DNA of 64,000 nt from Butyriboletus loyo (Eukaryota; Basidiomycota; Agaricomycetes; Boletales; Boletaceae): the NCBI GenBank assembly GCA_038093515.1, contig JBBPSI010000034.1, positions 62,001 through 126,000 on the forward strand. Direction: 5' to 3'. The position numbers and the translations under genes are program-made. The notes under the pieces were generated by a model, which worked only from the letters and a program-made list of their open reading frames with translations, had not been told where the DNA came from and ran no database searches. This document shows, piece after piece, positions 46,426 through 57,200 of this stretch (its first letter is position 1; every line of letters starts with the position of its first letter).

Positions 46426-47225
46426 ATGTTGCTCTACACAGACGCCGTCTCGGGGGACGAGATGTTCTCCGATGCCTTCCCTCTGTGCGTTCCCTCTCCT
46501 CCTCCACTCGCCCCCTCACCCTCTCCACAGCAAGATCATCAACGACATCGTCTACGAGGTCAACTGCCAAACCATCATAGTCAAGGAAGGGGACATCGAC
46601 ATCGGCCAGTGCCACCCCTCCGATTTATCTCCCCTTGCTCACCTTCATACAGGCGCCAACCCCTCCACCGAGGAACAAGACGAGGGTCTCGAGGAAGGTG
46701 CCAAGCAAGTCAACAACGTAGCCCACTCGTTCCGCCTTCAGCAGACCTCGTTCGATAAGAAAAGTTACCTCACTCATATCAAGGTACACCCCTTTCTCTT
46801 CCTCCCATCTCCTCGTCATGGCCCGCGGACCACAGGAATATATGAAAGCAGTCAAGGCACACCTGGAAAAGAGTCACCCAGACAGCGTCAAGACATTTGA
46901 AACTGGCGCCACTGCATATGTTAAAAAGATAGTTACCAACTTCAAGGATTATGATTTTGTGAGTCTTGCGCTTCCCTCCTCGTCTCCATTCTTAATGTTT
47001 TTCAGTACGTTGGCGAAAGCATGAACCCTGATGGTATGGTTGCCTTGCTTAACTATCGCGTGAGTTCCTATTTCTTGGCCCCTTTGACTTGATGTTCATC
47101 TTACCATCAGGAGGATGGCATTACTCGTAAGCCTTTCTTGCCAAGCCTCTTCATCGATTGGTCTCATCTTCTCCATAGCATACTTTACTTTTTGGAAGCA
47201 TGGCCTCAATGAGGTCAAACTTTAG
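46426..47225 (+). CDS. TMA19: Translationally controlled tumour protein homologue (TCTP)
   Basis: Exons join to MLLYTDAVSGDEMFSDAFPL, KIINDIVYEVNCQTIIVKEG, GANPSTEEQDEGLEEGAKQV, VNNVAHSFRLQQTSFDKKSY, EYMKAVKAHLEKSHPDSVK, YVGESMNPDGMVALLNYRED and the end YFTFWKHGLNEVKL, close to 168 residues as usual. The TCTP1 segment is NNVAHSFRLQQT and the TCTP2-like segment is in the middle. The protein is a growth-related microtubule- and ribosome-associated factor; the yeast name is Tma19. One exon is only 16 bases (47111-47126, coding EDGIT). It converges on PDI, with 125 bases between stops. The start codon lies 134 bases from the UTP15 start. Confidence 0.92.
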
Positions 47226-47350
47226 TATTCCTCTCTTATTTCCATCATTCGTCTTCGGGCACCATTAGGTTTGCAGATCAGAATCATATACGACATCCAA
47301 GATAGAAACAACCGTGTTGTGATCTCCTAGTCTACCACCGTCGTCGTACA

Positions 47351-49151
47351 TCATAGTTCGTCGTGCGCATCCTTGGGAGTCTCAAACACAGCCTGAGCAT
47401 CCACCGGCGTCTCTACAACCGCCTTGGGCTTTAGATCGTTCTTTGCGTGCTCCTCCACGAAAGCTATCAGGCTCTCTAATGCACGGTCACCATCATAATC
47501 GATGAATTCACGTGAACCCGCAGGCTTGAATTTCAACGTTGGGAAACCCGCAACACGGAAAGGAACAGATTCCGGCAGATCGTTTTCTTGTGCTTCGAGT
47601 TTTGCACTGAGGAAATGTGAGCTTCGGGACGAATTAGAATTAATTATGTTCGTCTCTCACATGATGATCTGATCCTTCACATTAGCGAAGTGGTCGCCGA
47701 GAGAATCCCAGGTTGGCTTCAATCGCTTGCAGTGGCCACACCTTCATGTCGCAGTGTAAAATGGCGTGATCCACAAAAACTAAAAACTACATACCAGGTA
47801 GCATAGAACTCGACGAAAACGTCTTTCGAATCATCAAAGACGGCTTCCTCAAATTGCTGGCCGACAAGAGTAAACACGCTCTCATCTTGAGTCTCAGGAA
47901 TCGGCTGGCTCTTCAACTTTGGAAGGAGTTTGCCGTCAATGTAATCAGCAACCATCGCCGAAATTGCCTCAGGGTCAATAGCCTTGTCCTGATCGTAAGG
48001 ATACTTGAGTTGTTTCTGAAGGTCCTGGACGACAAAGCTCGGCCACTTGGGCTCGGCGAGGTTTAGGGCCTTGGCATGATCACCGAACTTTGTTGCATCG
48101 ATCCAGACAAAGTTGACCTTGCCGTGGTACAGGGACGCGACAGGCTTGAGCGAGTCAATAAAACTCTGGCTGTTCTCGTCAGCTGGGTCAACAAAGAGGT
48201 AGGCCAAGGGCTTTGTGCTGGTAGCGTAGATAGCATATGTGTCGCCGTTGACTTCGCCAAGGAGTGGAATGGAAAGTTCTTGAATCCAGCCCTCGACGTC
48301 CTGGACGGTGGCGGATGAGACCGGGTAAGGATATTCTGTCTTGTGCTCATCGAAATTGCGGTACACAACGATAGCTGGAGGCGTTACGCCTGCTGCAGCA
48401 ATGGCCTCCGGGTCGGTGGATAGACCGAAAAGGTAACTATCGCGATGCTTTTGAGCAGTCGCGCTGAATTCCGCTGCAGGTGTGTCATTTTCAGAAGTGA
48501 GGTAAGCGATTGCGACGATCTTGTCGGCGTTTTGGAAGTCAACGAGGTTAGCGGCGATGACTTGGGAGACCGCGGGCAATGATTGTCTTGGGTACACATA
48601 TTAGTCACAGCATGATTGGGAGCAAAGGGTGGATGGTACAGACTTGATCATGTAGCTCACGATGCCATCCGCCTTTCTAGGCCCAGTGTAATCAGTTGGC
48701 TCGCCGTTGCGGAAGAGTTTGAGGGACCTAGTAGCGCAAGAATGAAGACGTGGATACCCCAACTCGTGAAGTTATGAAGAGACAGTCACTTACGGATAAC
48801 CCTGCACACCGTAGACCTGGCAAAGTTCAGCTTCGTCGACACAGTCCACCTTGGCGAGCTTGATGTTACTCTCTTTCAGCGTCGTGGCTGCCTCTTCGTA
48901 ATGCGGAGCCAATGCTTTGCAGTGTCCACACCTGAATTTGTTTAGGACTAGTGTACGAGAAGGGCCAGCTATCAGACGAACCATGGAGCAAAGAACTCGA
49001 CCAGGATCAATGACTCCGGGTTGACAGTGGACTCGAAAGTGTCCTGGGTGACACTAACGACATCGGAAGGCTTGTCAGTATCTGTGTCTCCAACAACGAG
49101 AGACGCAAAAGCGACTGCAGAAGCCGCCGAGACGAACGAAGAGAAACGCAT
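47351..49151 (-). CDS. PDI1: Protein disulfide isomerase with two CGHC sites and HDEL tail
   Basis: Minus strand, start 49151. A signal peptide ([20 protein letters not shown]) is followed by thioredoxin domain a with [15 protein letters not shown], two inactive middle domains ([40 protein letters not shown]) and domain a' with [16 protein letters not shown], then a C-terminal stretch ending AHDEL, an ER-retention signal. Both active-site CGHC sequences are intact. It makes and reshuffles disulfide bonds in the ER. One intron cuts the codon of the tryptophan just before each CGHC: 48932-48981 in domain a and 47742-47794 in domain a', both phase 2. About 495 residues, normal length. At least four other introns are present. 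Confidence 0.95.
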
Positions 49152-49456
49152 CGTTGAGAAATGCGGAAAAGAGAGTGAGGTGGAAAGATGATACGGTATG
49201 GCACCGCTTTTTATGGGCCCGATGTGCATACGTGTCATTTCTTGGACGCCGCCCAAGCAAAGGAACCAACAACGAATATTATCATAACGCCGTAATCTAC
49301 TCGTTTTTTTTCCACACAACCAGCGTATACAACTTGAAGTACTATCCCAATCTAGCCCTTTGATAACTCATACCAAGTAGGTAGTGAGAGGCGGGAGTGC
49401 ATCTGTACCCCGACTACGACACTTCTGTCTAGCAATCATCGCCATGTCCTTGTCCG
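49152..49456. other. PDI upstream region and verprolin 3' region
   Basis: About 305 bases. Both neighbours are on the minus strand. It holds the PDI promoter. No ER-stress element or other motif is clear to me. Confidence 0.4.
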
Positions 49457-50656
49457 TCAAATTTTTGAGAGATCAAAGTCGGAGCCACGTTGGCGACCTC
49501 CACCATAGACTTTTGCCTTTGGAGTAAACTGTCGCGGCGGTGGGAAATCTGACGTGGGGAATTTATGAGACCCTCCTTCCGGAGGTGGTGAGGGGACTGC
49601 AAGGATGCTGCTCGTTATACGTGTCACAAGAGAAATGTGAAAGAGCTCACTCTTTCGGGTTGGGGCGGGTCGTCTCATACCATTCACCTGACGGTCCGGC
49701 AAAATTGTAGACGGTCGAGACGGCGCATCGGATCGCGAAGGAGTGGAAAGAACGCGTGGTCTTTCAGGGCTCGATGGAGGTGGCACAGCAGGGGGAGCCA
49801 AATTTATCCGGGGAGGTGGCGGCCGGGGTAGAGGTGGGGTTGCAGAAGACTCAGCCTCGGATAACGCTCTTACATGGGCGGGGAGAGCAGATGGCCCATT
49901 GCGTATGGGCACCTTCCGGGCTGGAGGCGGAGGCGCCACTCGAGATGGGGAGGAGCTACCGACAGAGGAGGGTCTAGCAGGAGGAGGAGGGGCTTTGCGA
50001 GCTGGAAGAGTAGGGATAGCATTGCCGGGGCGCGCGGGAGGGGGTGGCGCCGCTCTCGTGGGGAGAGGAGCTTGTGATGGAGTCGAAGGTGACGCAGTCC
50101 TTGGTGGAGGTGGGGGCCGACGAGGGGGTGCAGGCGCGGCCGGCGGAGGGGAGGGAGTAACGCGAGCTGGCGGTGGCGGGGCTCGCGCTAGTGCGCGGGA
50201 AGGCAACGCTGGCGCTGTTCTGATCGGCGGTGCAGGTGCAGTAGGTGGGGAAGGAGCCGGTGTCGATGGTTTCGGAGGGGCCGCCCTAAAAGGTGGGGGT
50301 GGTGCACTTAAAGCGGGTGAAGGGGCAGAGCGACCTGGCACCACTGGTGGCTTACCAAGAGTCGGGGACTTGGCTGGGATTCTATGAGACGAGATGGGAC
50401 GAGCGGTGATAACGCAGATCAAACCTAGATTACCCTGTCCTGCAGGTTTCAACTTGGGCACTCCGCCCGCGAACAGACCTCCCAACTGAGGAGGGCCACC
50501 ACCAGATGGAATAACGGGTGCAGACGTCGGCACCCGTGGACCAGCACCAGCGCCGGAGGGTTTGGACTCGAATGCAGGCGCGCTGCGATCATTTGTTTCT
50601 GCCTTTTTCAACTTCCTTCCGGCCTGGATCTGTTTGAGGAGATCGCTCGAAGCCAT
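49457..50656 (-). CDS. VRP1: Verprolin/WIP-like actin regulator
   Basis: Minus strand, start 50656. It opens with a WH2-type actin-binding motif, SSDLLKQIQAGRKLKKAETN, ending in NDRSAP as in verprolins. Most of the rest is proline-rich with APPPPAR repeats. The C-terminus reads SDFPPPRQFTPKAKVYGGGR then QRGSDFDLSKI, the conserved WASP-binding tail. About 364 residues if two stop-free introns (50374-50424, 51 bases; 49597-49650, 54 bases) are removed, or 399 if kept. The first carries a GTTTGA donor, the second GTGAGC. It links actin with the WASP/Arp2/3 machinery at endocytic patches. The opposite strand has a long open frame that is only a shadow of the proline codons. Confidence 0.88.
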   Translation of the reverse strand: MASSDLLKQIQAGRKLKKAETNDRSAPAFESKPSGAGAGPRVPTSAPVIPSGGGPPQLGGLFAGGVPKLKPAGQGNLGLICVITARPISSHRIPAKSPTLGKPPVVPGRSAPSPALSAPPPPFRAAPPKPSTPAPSPPTAPAPPIRTAPALPSRALARAPPPPARVTPSPPPAAPAPPRRPPPPPRTASPSTPSQAPLPTRAAPPPPARPGNAIPTLPARKAPPPPARPSSVGSSSPSRVAPPPPARKVPIRNGPSALPAHVRALSEAESSATPPLPRPPPPRINLAPPAVPPPSSPERPRVLSTPSRSDAPSRPSTILPDRQVNGMRRPAPTRKSELFHISLVTRITSSILAVPSPPPEGGSHKFPTSDFPPPRQFTPKAKVYGGGRQRGSDFDLSKI

Positions 50657-51223
50657 TTCAACAGAACGAGAGCGAAAAATGAGGATAGCTTGCTGTCGGT
50701 CGATGCAGTTGCGTTAATACCGTTGCAGGTAAACAGCAATAAATATGCAAGCGGCCTAGTATATACACTGGTACCGCTATGTGAACCCGCAGCTCAGACT
50801 TCCCTTGGTCTAGGACGAAATGCCATGTTGATCTGTGCATCCCAGGTCGAAAGACCCCGCAATCCGCTGGTCGCTTCGTGATCGAGTTCGTGTCTCCGAT
50901 CAGAGGATTCAATGTCGACTCGATTTCGCAAGCAGCAACATTCGTGATCTGTTTTTGTCGCCGAAAGTGAGCCAGTGATCTGCCCGGCTGTTGTGAGAGA
51001 GCAAGTGTTCCACACTTGACCCCATCATTGATGCTCTTCGACGAGGCCCTTAAGTACTAGTACTACCTGCGGACTGCTCATAGTAGCGAGGCGCAGAGAA
51101 ATCCTGGTCGCGTGACCTACATAAATCACGTGAAGATCACGTGCTTTAGCTCCAAACATGGAGCCAAATAAGCTTTCGGGGTCAGCACAAGTAATGTACT
51201 AACCTTTGTCCCCTCCCCACACC
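50657..51223. promoter_or_regulatory. Divergent promoter region between verprolin and TRA1, with paired E-boxes
   Basis: About 570 bases between divergent starts. It contains two CACGTG E-boxes at 51127-51132 and 51138-51143, whose starts are 11 bases apart, each preceded by AT (ATCACGTG, ATCACGTG). A 12-base palindrome, AGTACTAGTACT, lies at about 51053. E-boxes of this kind bind basic helix-loop-helix factors. The sites lie about 80-95 bases upstream of the TRA1 start. Confidence 0.55.
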
Positions 51224-54200
51224 ATGGACAACATACCGCAGCTTGGTACGGCTGCGGACCTGGAGCTGCGTGCAGCTCGCATTGCGGATCCTGGTATAGG
51301 TGAATGTCTTCTTCCTCTCTGTACTGCATCTATTCAAGACCATCTTCATTAGACCTCAAGACAAAGCATACAGTGGCATGCGAGCTCAGGGAAATGATCG
51401 ACACCGTTAGGGATTCAGATTCTGCACGCGTGTTTCCTCAGATGATCCCCGTTCTCCTCGAAATAATTCGCTCCGGCGAGGCTGCATACCACAAGGACTC
51501 GCTTGAATACCAGTTTCGGCGCGTTCTTCTAGAGGTCCTCCATCGCATCCCATATAACGATTTGATTCGACCTCTTGCACTCCCTCTTCTTAGTGGCATG
51601 CTTCATACTCTCCGCAATGATAACGAAGAGAATGGTGTGACTTCTTGCAAGATCATCATCGACTTACTTCGCTCTTTCAGAGCTCTCACCGAGGAGCTTG
51701 TCTCCGAATTTACGTCTATCCTTCAGGATGTTTTTCGCAACATAAGCGGTCTGGTGCAAGAGACGCTGACAGAAGACTCTGCCGTGTTGGATGCCAACGT
51801 TGTCATGCCCAGCATTCGCAGCTTCAAGGTTTTGGCGGAGATGGGCATGGTTGTTGTCACATTTTCTCAAAGTCACCGATCGATGGTGGCCACCCTGATA
51901 CAGACAACACTGGGTCTCAACTTTGATGTTTTGGCTTTGGAGTCGCCTGCTCAGCGCAAAGCACGTGAAGATCGCGAAGCTATGGGCTCGTACTGGGCCG
52001 GCATGGCTCCGACCATTAAGAACCCGCAAGCATATGGCGACTTCATCACTGCACAAATCAAGGTCAGTACACACAAGGTTGTCAGCCCTCCTCTCAGATT
52101 TGCCTCAGATGGTCTCGTACGTGGCCTACATAATTCGTGGCTTTGCGGAACAATTCGATTCATTTGGCGAGCGCCTTATTCTTTCCGCCCTCCGACTCTT
52201 GCAGGACCTTCCTGCCAATGGTATTCAGGCCCGCAAGGTGCGCACAATTTCTTTCAGCCGAGACGAAACCAAACGGTACCCTAGGACCTCATGGTTGTCT
52301 TGCGACATCTCATAGGTACTCCCCACCGCAAGGCTCTTCTACCGCAGATCGACAAACTTTTTAATGAGAAGATTCTACTTGGCACCGGTGTAGGCAGCCA
52401 AGAGACCCTCCGGTAGGGCATAGATTTTGGTATTCGTGTGTATCGTTGACACATCCGATAGTCCATCGGCATATGCTGCCATTGCTGATCTTGTTCATCA
52501 CGTACGCACTGAGCTTTCAGCTGATCAACTCTCGCGGGTCTCGAAACTTTATTCCACCCTCATCCACAATCCCTATCTCGGAAACACCCTCCACACACTT
52601 TTCGCAAAGATGATGTTTGGTCTCATTGAGAACATCACGACAAAAGACACTCCTCAGGGTGCGGCTCGTATCCTTAGTGCCATGTTCGAGACTTGCGTGG
52701 ACAGAGTAGATGCGATGACGAACGTACTCGATGATGCCTTGGAGCGCTTGGAGAGAGCAAAAGTTGGGGTCGAGTTACTATCTCCAGCTCTGCAAATTGA
52801 GAGAGCACGTCCTGTGGCTGCTGCCGTTTACGCGGTCGAGAAGCCCGAAGAAGTGATACACGGTGGGTGACTATGCTACTCAAACAAATCAAACTTATCA
52901 CACCCCAGAGTGCCGATTGCTATTCCGCACGCTTTTGCACGGGTTTCGAGTGTGCCTTGTTGGCTTGAAGAAATGTGACGGGCCGATTCCTGATGGAGCG
53001 GTCATATTTCGTCTCTTCACCAGTTGCATCAAGTGTATGGCGTTGTTCGATGCGGAACCCAGGGAAGCAACGGAAGTAATGGATTGGTTTAGCTCGGTGC
53101 TCCTCGAAGTGAATTTGCACGTCTTTCAAGAGGTATGGACGCACAAGGTCGAACTATTCTTTCAAGCAGCACAAAAGCGACCCTCTCTCCTCCACATCTG
53201 TCAATTACTGTTCAGTCGAGAGCCCGTCTCTCCAACGCTGGTTGCCATCGTGCTCCGGTTTCTGATCGACCGTCTGCCGTTGCTCGGCGAATATGATGAT
53301 CAGACGGCCGTAGTAACTATCCGACTTTTCAAAATGGCTTTCAGCGCCGTCACTGCATTCCCTGCCCCCAACGAGCCGATACTGGCATCTCATCTTGCCA
53401 AGTTAATCATGGATTGTTTCCCTCTGGCTGTGAAAGCCACCAAGCCAACCAATTATTTCCACTTACTCAGAGGTCTCTTTCGCGCTATCGGTGGAGGAGG
53501 AGGCCGATTTGAACTCTTGTATAAAGAGGTCCTACCCCTATTGCCTGAGATGCTTGAAAGCCTAAACCGCCAACTGCTTGCATCAGACGGATACAGCAGG
53601 GATATGATAGTGGAGCTTTGTCTCACTGTTCCGCTACGCCTCACTCATCTCCTTCCGCACCTTTCGTATCTTATGCATCCGCTCGCACTAGCTTTGCGCG
53701 GACCACCGGAGCTCGTGTCACAAGGCTTACGTACGCTCGAACTCTGCATTGACAATCTAACACCGGATTTCCTCGACCCTACGCTCAGTACAGTTTTGCG
53801 TGAGCTGACGGAGGCACTTCACACCCATCTTAAACCGCTCCCAGCTAATCATCATCATGCGCATACGACAATACGTATCCTGGGAAAACTGGGCGGGCGA
53901 AACCGGCGCTTGTTGAGCAAGGAGCCGCTGCTGGACTATAAGCCGTATTCCGAACCTGCGAAGGTTGCGTTATCTTTCGGCGGGACAAGCGAGAGGGTGG
54001 AGTTGTACGCCATGTCGAGTCTTGCAGCCCGAACCATAATCAAAGCGGGACCTCCTCATCGGGCGTATGCATACACATTCCTCGAGGCATGCGTCACTTT
54101 CCTTGTACATGAGGTATGCCCTTATCTTTCCTGCTGTTCGTTTGTGAGTTTATACCTTGAACAGAATCCTCACAACGAAAACCAAGCTGCCATCTTTGTT

Positions 54201-57200
54201 AAATGTCTCGAGGCTATTTTTGATGCCTTCTACTTCCCTGAGCTAAATGAAGATGCCCAGAACTTCATCCGAGAGCTTTCAAATGCGATCTTTGCGATGG
54301 AGATGCGCAAGAATGCCACCAAGGAAATTGGTCTCAAGAGGTATCCTAGCTCCCTACTTGCATCTTATCTCGAGGCGTTGCCGCGGGTCCTTACACGCGA
54401 AAAGCAAGAAGAGGCGCGGCAGGGACAAGATTTGGTTGCCCTCATCATCAACGATCTAGTCACAATGGGCAGAGATCAAGCGGTTGCCCCTCCTGACATC
54501 GTTCCAATGCTCCATCAAATCGCCAGTCGTTTCAGTGCCATTTGTTTGGATGATTCGTGGGTGCGGAAGAGTGCAGGATGCAGTGGCATCCGAATTCTAA
54601 CCGCCACTCCAGAGTTCGGAGTGAAGTGGATCCAGGATCGCGAGGTAGACTTTGTTCGCACCCTTCTGCACATTTTAAAAGATCTCCCTTACGATCTTCC
54701 CCGCGACATTGGTGATGTGGTCGATGTCCTGAAGAGGGTTCTGCGGGTAGGAAGTGCCGGGGTTGAAGCACTCGCCGATGGCCCCATCGCTTCCCGACCC
54801 AAGCTGGTCCATCTCATTGGGATTTTCTTCTCGGAGCTATCGAGCCCGAATCCCGTAGTTCGGCAGGCAGTGCAAACATGCATTGAGTTACTCGTCGAGC
54901 TCACCGGAAAATCCGCTCATGATCTCCTTCTTCCTCACCGAGATCGCATGCTCACCGCAATATACACGAAGCCACTGCGCGCGCTGTCGTTTCCCATCCA
55001 GATTGGCATGATCGACGCTGTGCGATTTTGCATAAACCTCGAACCACCACTTCCAGAGCTCAACGACGAGCTTCTCAGACTTTTGCACGAGACTCTTGCG
55101 TTGGCCGATGCAGATGACCTGAATATCGGACGAGTTAACCTTCGCCAGGGCGGACTGGAAGTGATTAAGCTTCGGGTTGCTTGTATCAAGTTATTGACTG
55201 CATCCATGCCGATGACGGATTTCTTTGCCAAACAACATCAGACCCGGCAGAGGCAAGAATCAACTCTTTTTAGACTGGCTTGCTAATTGAAATGTTCACT
55301 GTAGGGTGACGAGCGTATACTTCAAGTCACTTTACTCGCCTTCGCAAGAAGTCAAGGAAGTAGCGCATGAAGGGCTTCGGATGGTGCTCACTCATCAGAG
55401 CCGCCTTCCGAAAGAACTTTTGCAAACTGGCTTGCGGCCCATCTTGATGAATCTTGCCGATCCAAAGCGACTTTCGGTTTCGGGGCTGGAGGGTCTGGCT
55501 CGTCTTTTGGAGTTACTCATCAACTACTTCAAGGTCGAGATTGGTCATAAACTTCTCGATCACTTTCGTATCGTTGCAGATCCTCAAATGCTCCAGGCTT
55601 CATCTCGTCTCCCGCTTCCCGAAAATGAAGGCATCACCAAGCTCGTCCGGTTGGCAAACATTTTCCACCTTCTCCCCTCTGCTGCGAACATTTTTCTCGA
55701 CAACCTCGTCAACGCCATTGTCCAGACGGAAGCACAAATGCAGTTCTCTGGTAGGAGTCCCTTCTCTGAGCCTTTGGGAAAGTACCTCGATCGTTATCCT
55801 GGAGAGGCTCTTGACTTCTCCTTCCGCAATCTGCATCACCCGCGCCACCTTAGGACATTTCGAAGCATTCTACTAGCCAAGCTTGCCCCCAACGTGGAGA
55901 GAGAGTTGGCGTCGAGGACGCAACTCCTGGTCGCCCATTGTTTCAAAAGTGGCGATCCAGCGTTGTTGTTGCCTGGTTTACACCTTCTGGACGACCTTGC
56001 AGAGCTGCAGCCAGGTTGGATGTCCGAAAGCAGTTATGCGATCGATGCTGTCATCGTGATCTGGAGATCAGAGTTATTGCAGCCTGAGCAAGCGGATGCC
56101 ATGCTCCCAGAAGCTATCCATAGGCAATCCGTTACATTGTCGATTTTTCAAAAAGTGCTTGAGAAAATACCGAGGATCGACGTATTGTTCGAGATCGTTG
56201 CGGTCTACGCTCGCAATCTTCCTATGGATCTCACGCGGCTAACGCAGTTCCTCTACCGTCACGTTGCTCTGAATGAGGATTTGTTGTATCGCCGGAACGT
56301 CCTCACTCGGTTCCTCACGTGGTTCGAAGACCCGTCTGCATCCTGGGGAACGAAGACTTTCTTCTTGCGATTCATCGTTACACCAACCATTCTTGTCCAG
56401 GCAGATAAGCCAAACAAAGACGGCCTGCTGGACACAGATTTCATAAGTGCCGTTCATCGAACCATCTGGCAGCCCATGATCGATGATGCCATGTTTGTGG
56501 AGGCAGATGATATGTTCAAGATCGAGCTCTTGCATTTGACCACGGTCCTCGTACATCGTTTTCCCGAGTTGTTGGAGGACGTTAAGAAGGACATCATCCG
56601 TTGCGCTTGGCATTACATCACTTCCGATGATGCAGTCGTTAAACAAACTGCATACCTTCTAGCTGCGCGTTTCTTTGAAGCATTCGATACACCACAGAAG
56701 TTCATCCTCCGCGCTTGGACCGGCTTGCTTCGTCCTCCGCACACTGAGGGGAAACTGCTTATCAAACAAGCCCTGGATATACTGGCTCCTGTGCTTCCCA
56801 GGTCTGGAGCAGACGACATAGGTTACCCTCAATGGGCAAAGACGACCCGAAGACTTCTCGCGGAAGAGGGCAATGGCTTTCAGCAGATCATCATGATCTA
56901 TCAGCTCCTAGTTCGGCAGCCACATCTCTTCTACCCGGTTCGGGCTCTGTTCATCCCCCACATGGTCAATTCCTTGAATAAGTTGGGACTCTCCGGCACA
57001 GCGTCGGGGGAGTCCCGCATCTTGTCCATCGACATCTCACAGGTCATTTTTGACTGGGAACAAAATCCCCAGAGCACCGAAACCCCGACAGTTGTGGCCC
57101 CATGGGTTACGCCCTTGTCTTTCCGAGAAAGTATCGTGAGCTTTCTTGTTCGCTTGGCGACCACTACGCTGGAGCCCCCAGTCAAGACTGTTCTTGTTCC

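Noticed and set aside
46031..46900. 289-codon plus-strand frame across the UTP15 start and TCTP
   Set aside because: It runs over coding exons of UTP15 in antisense and through TCTP introns. The TCTP exons in other frames are well supported.
49743..50387. 214-codon open frame on the plus strand, Gly-rich
   Set aside because: It is the mirror of the proline-rich verprolin coding sequence. Repeated CCN codons read as Gly on the opposite strand.
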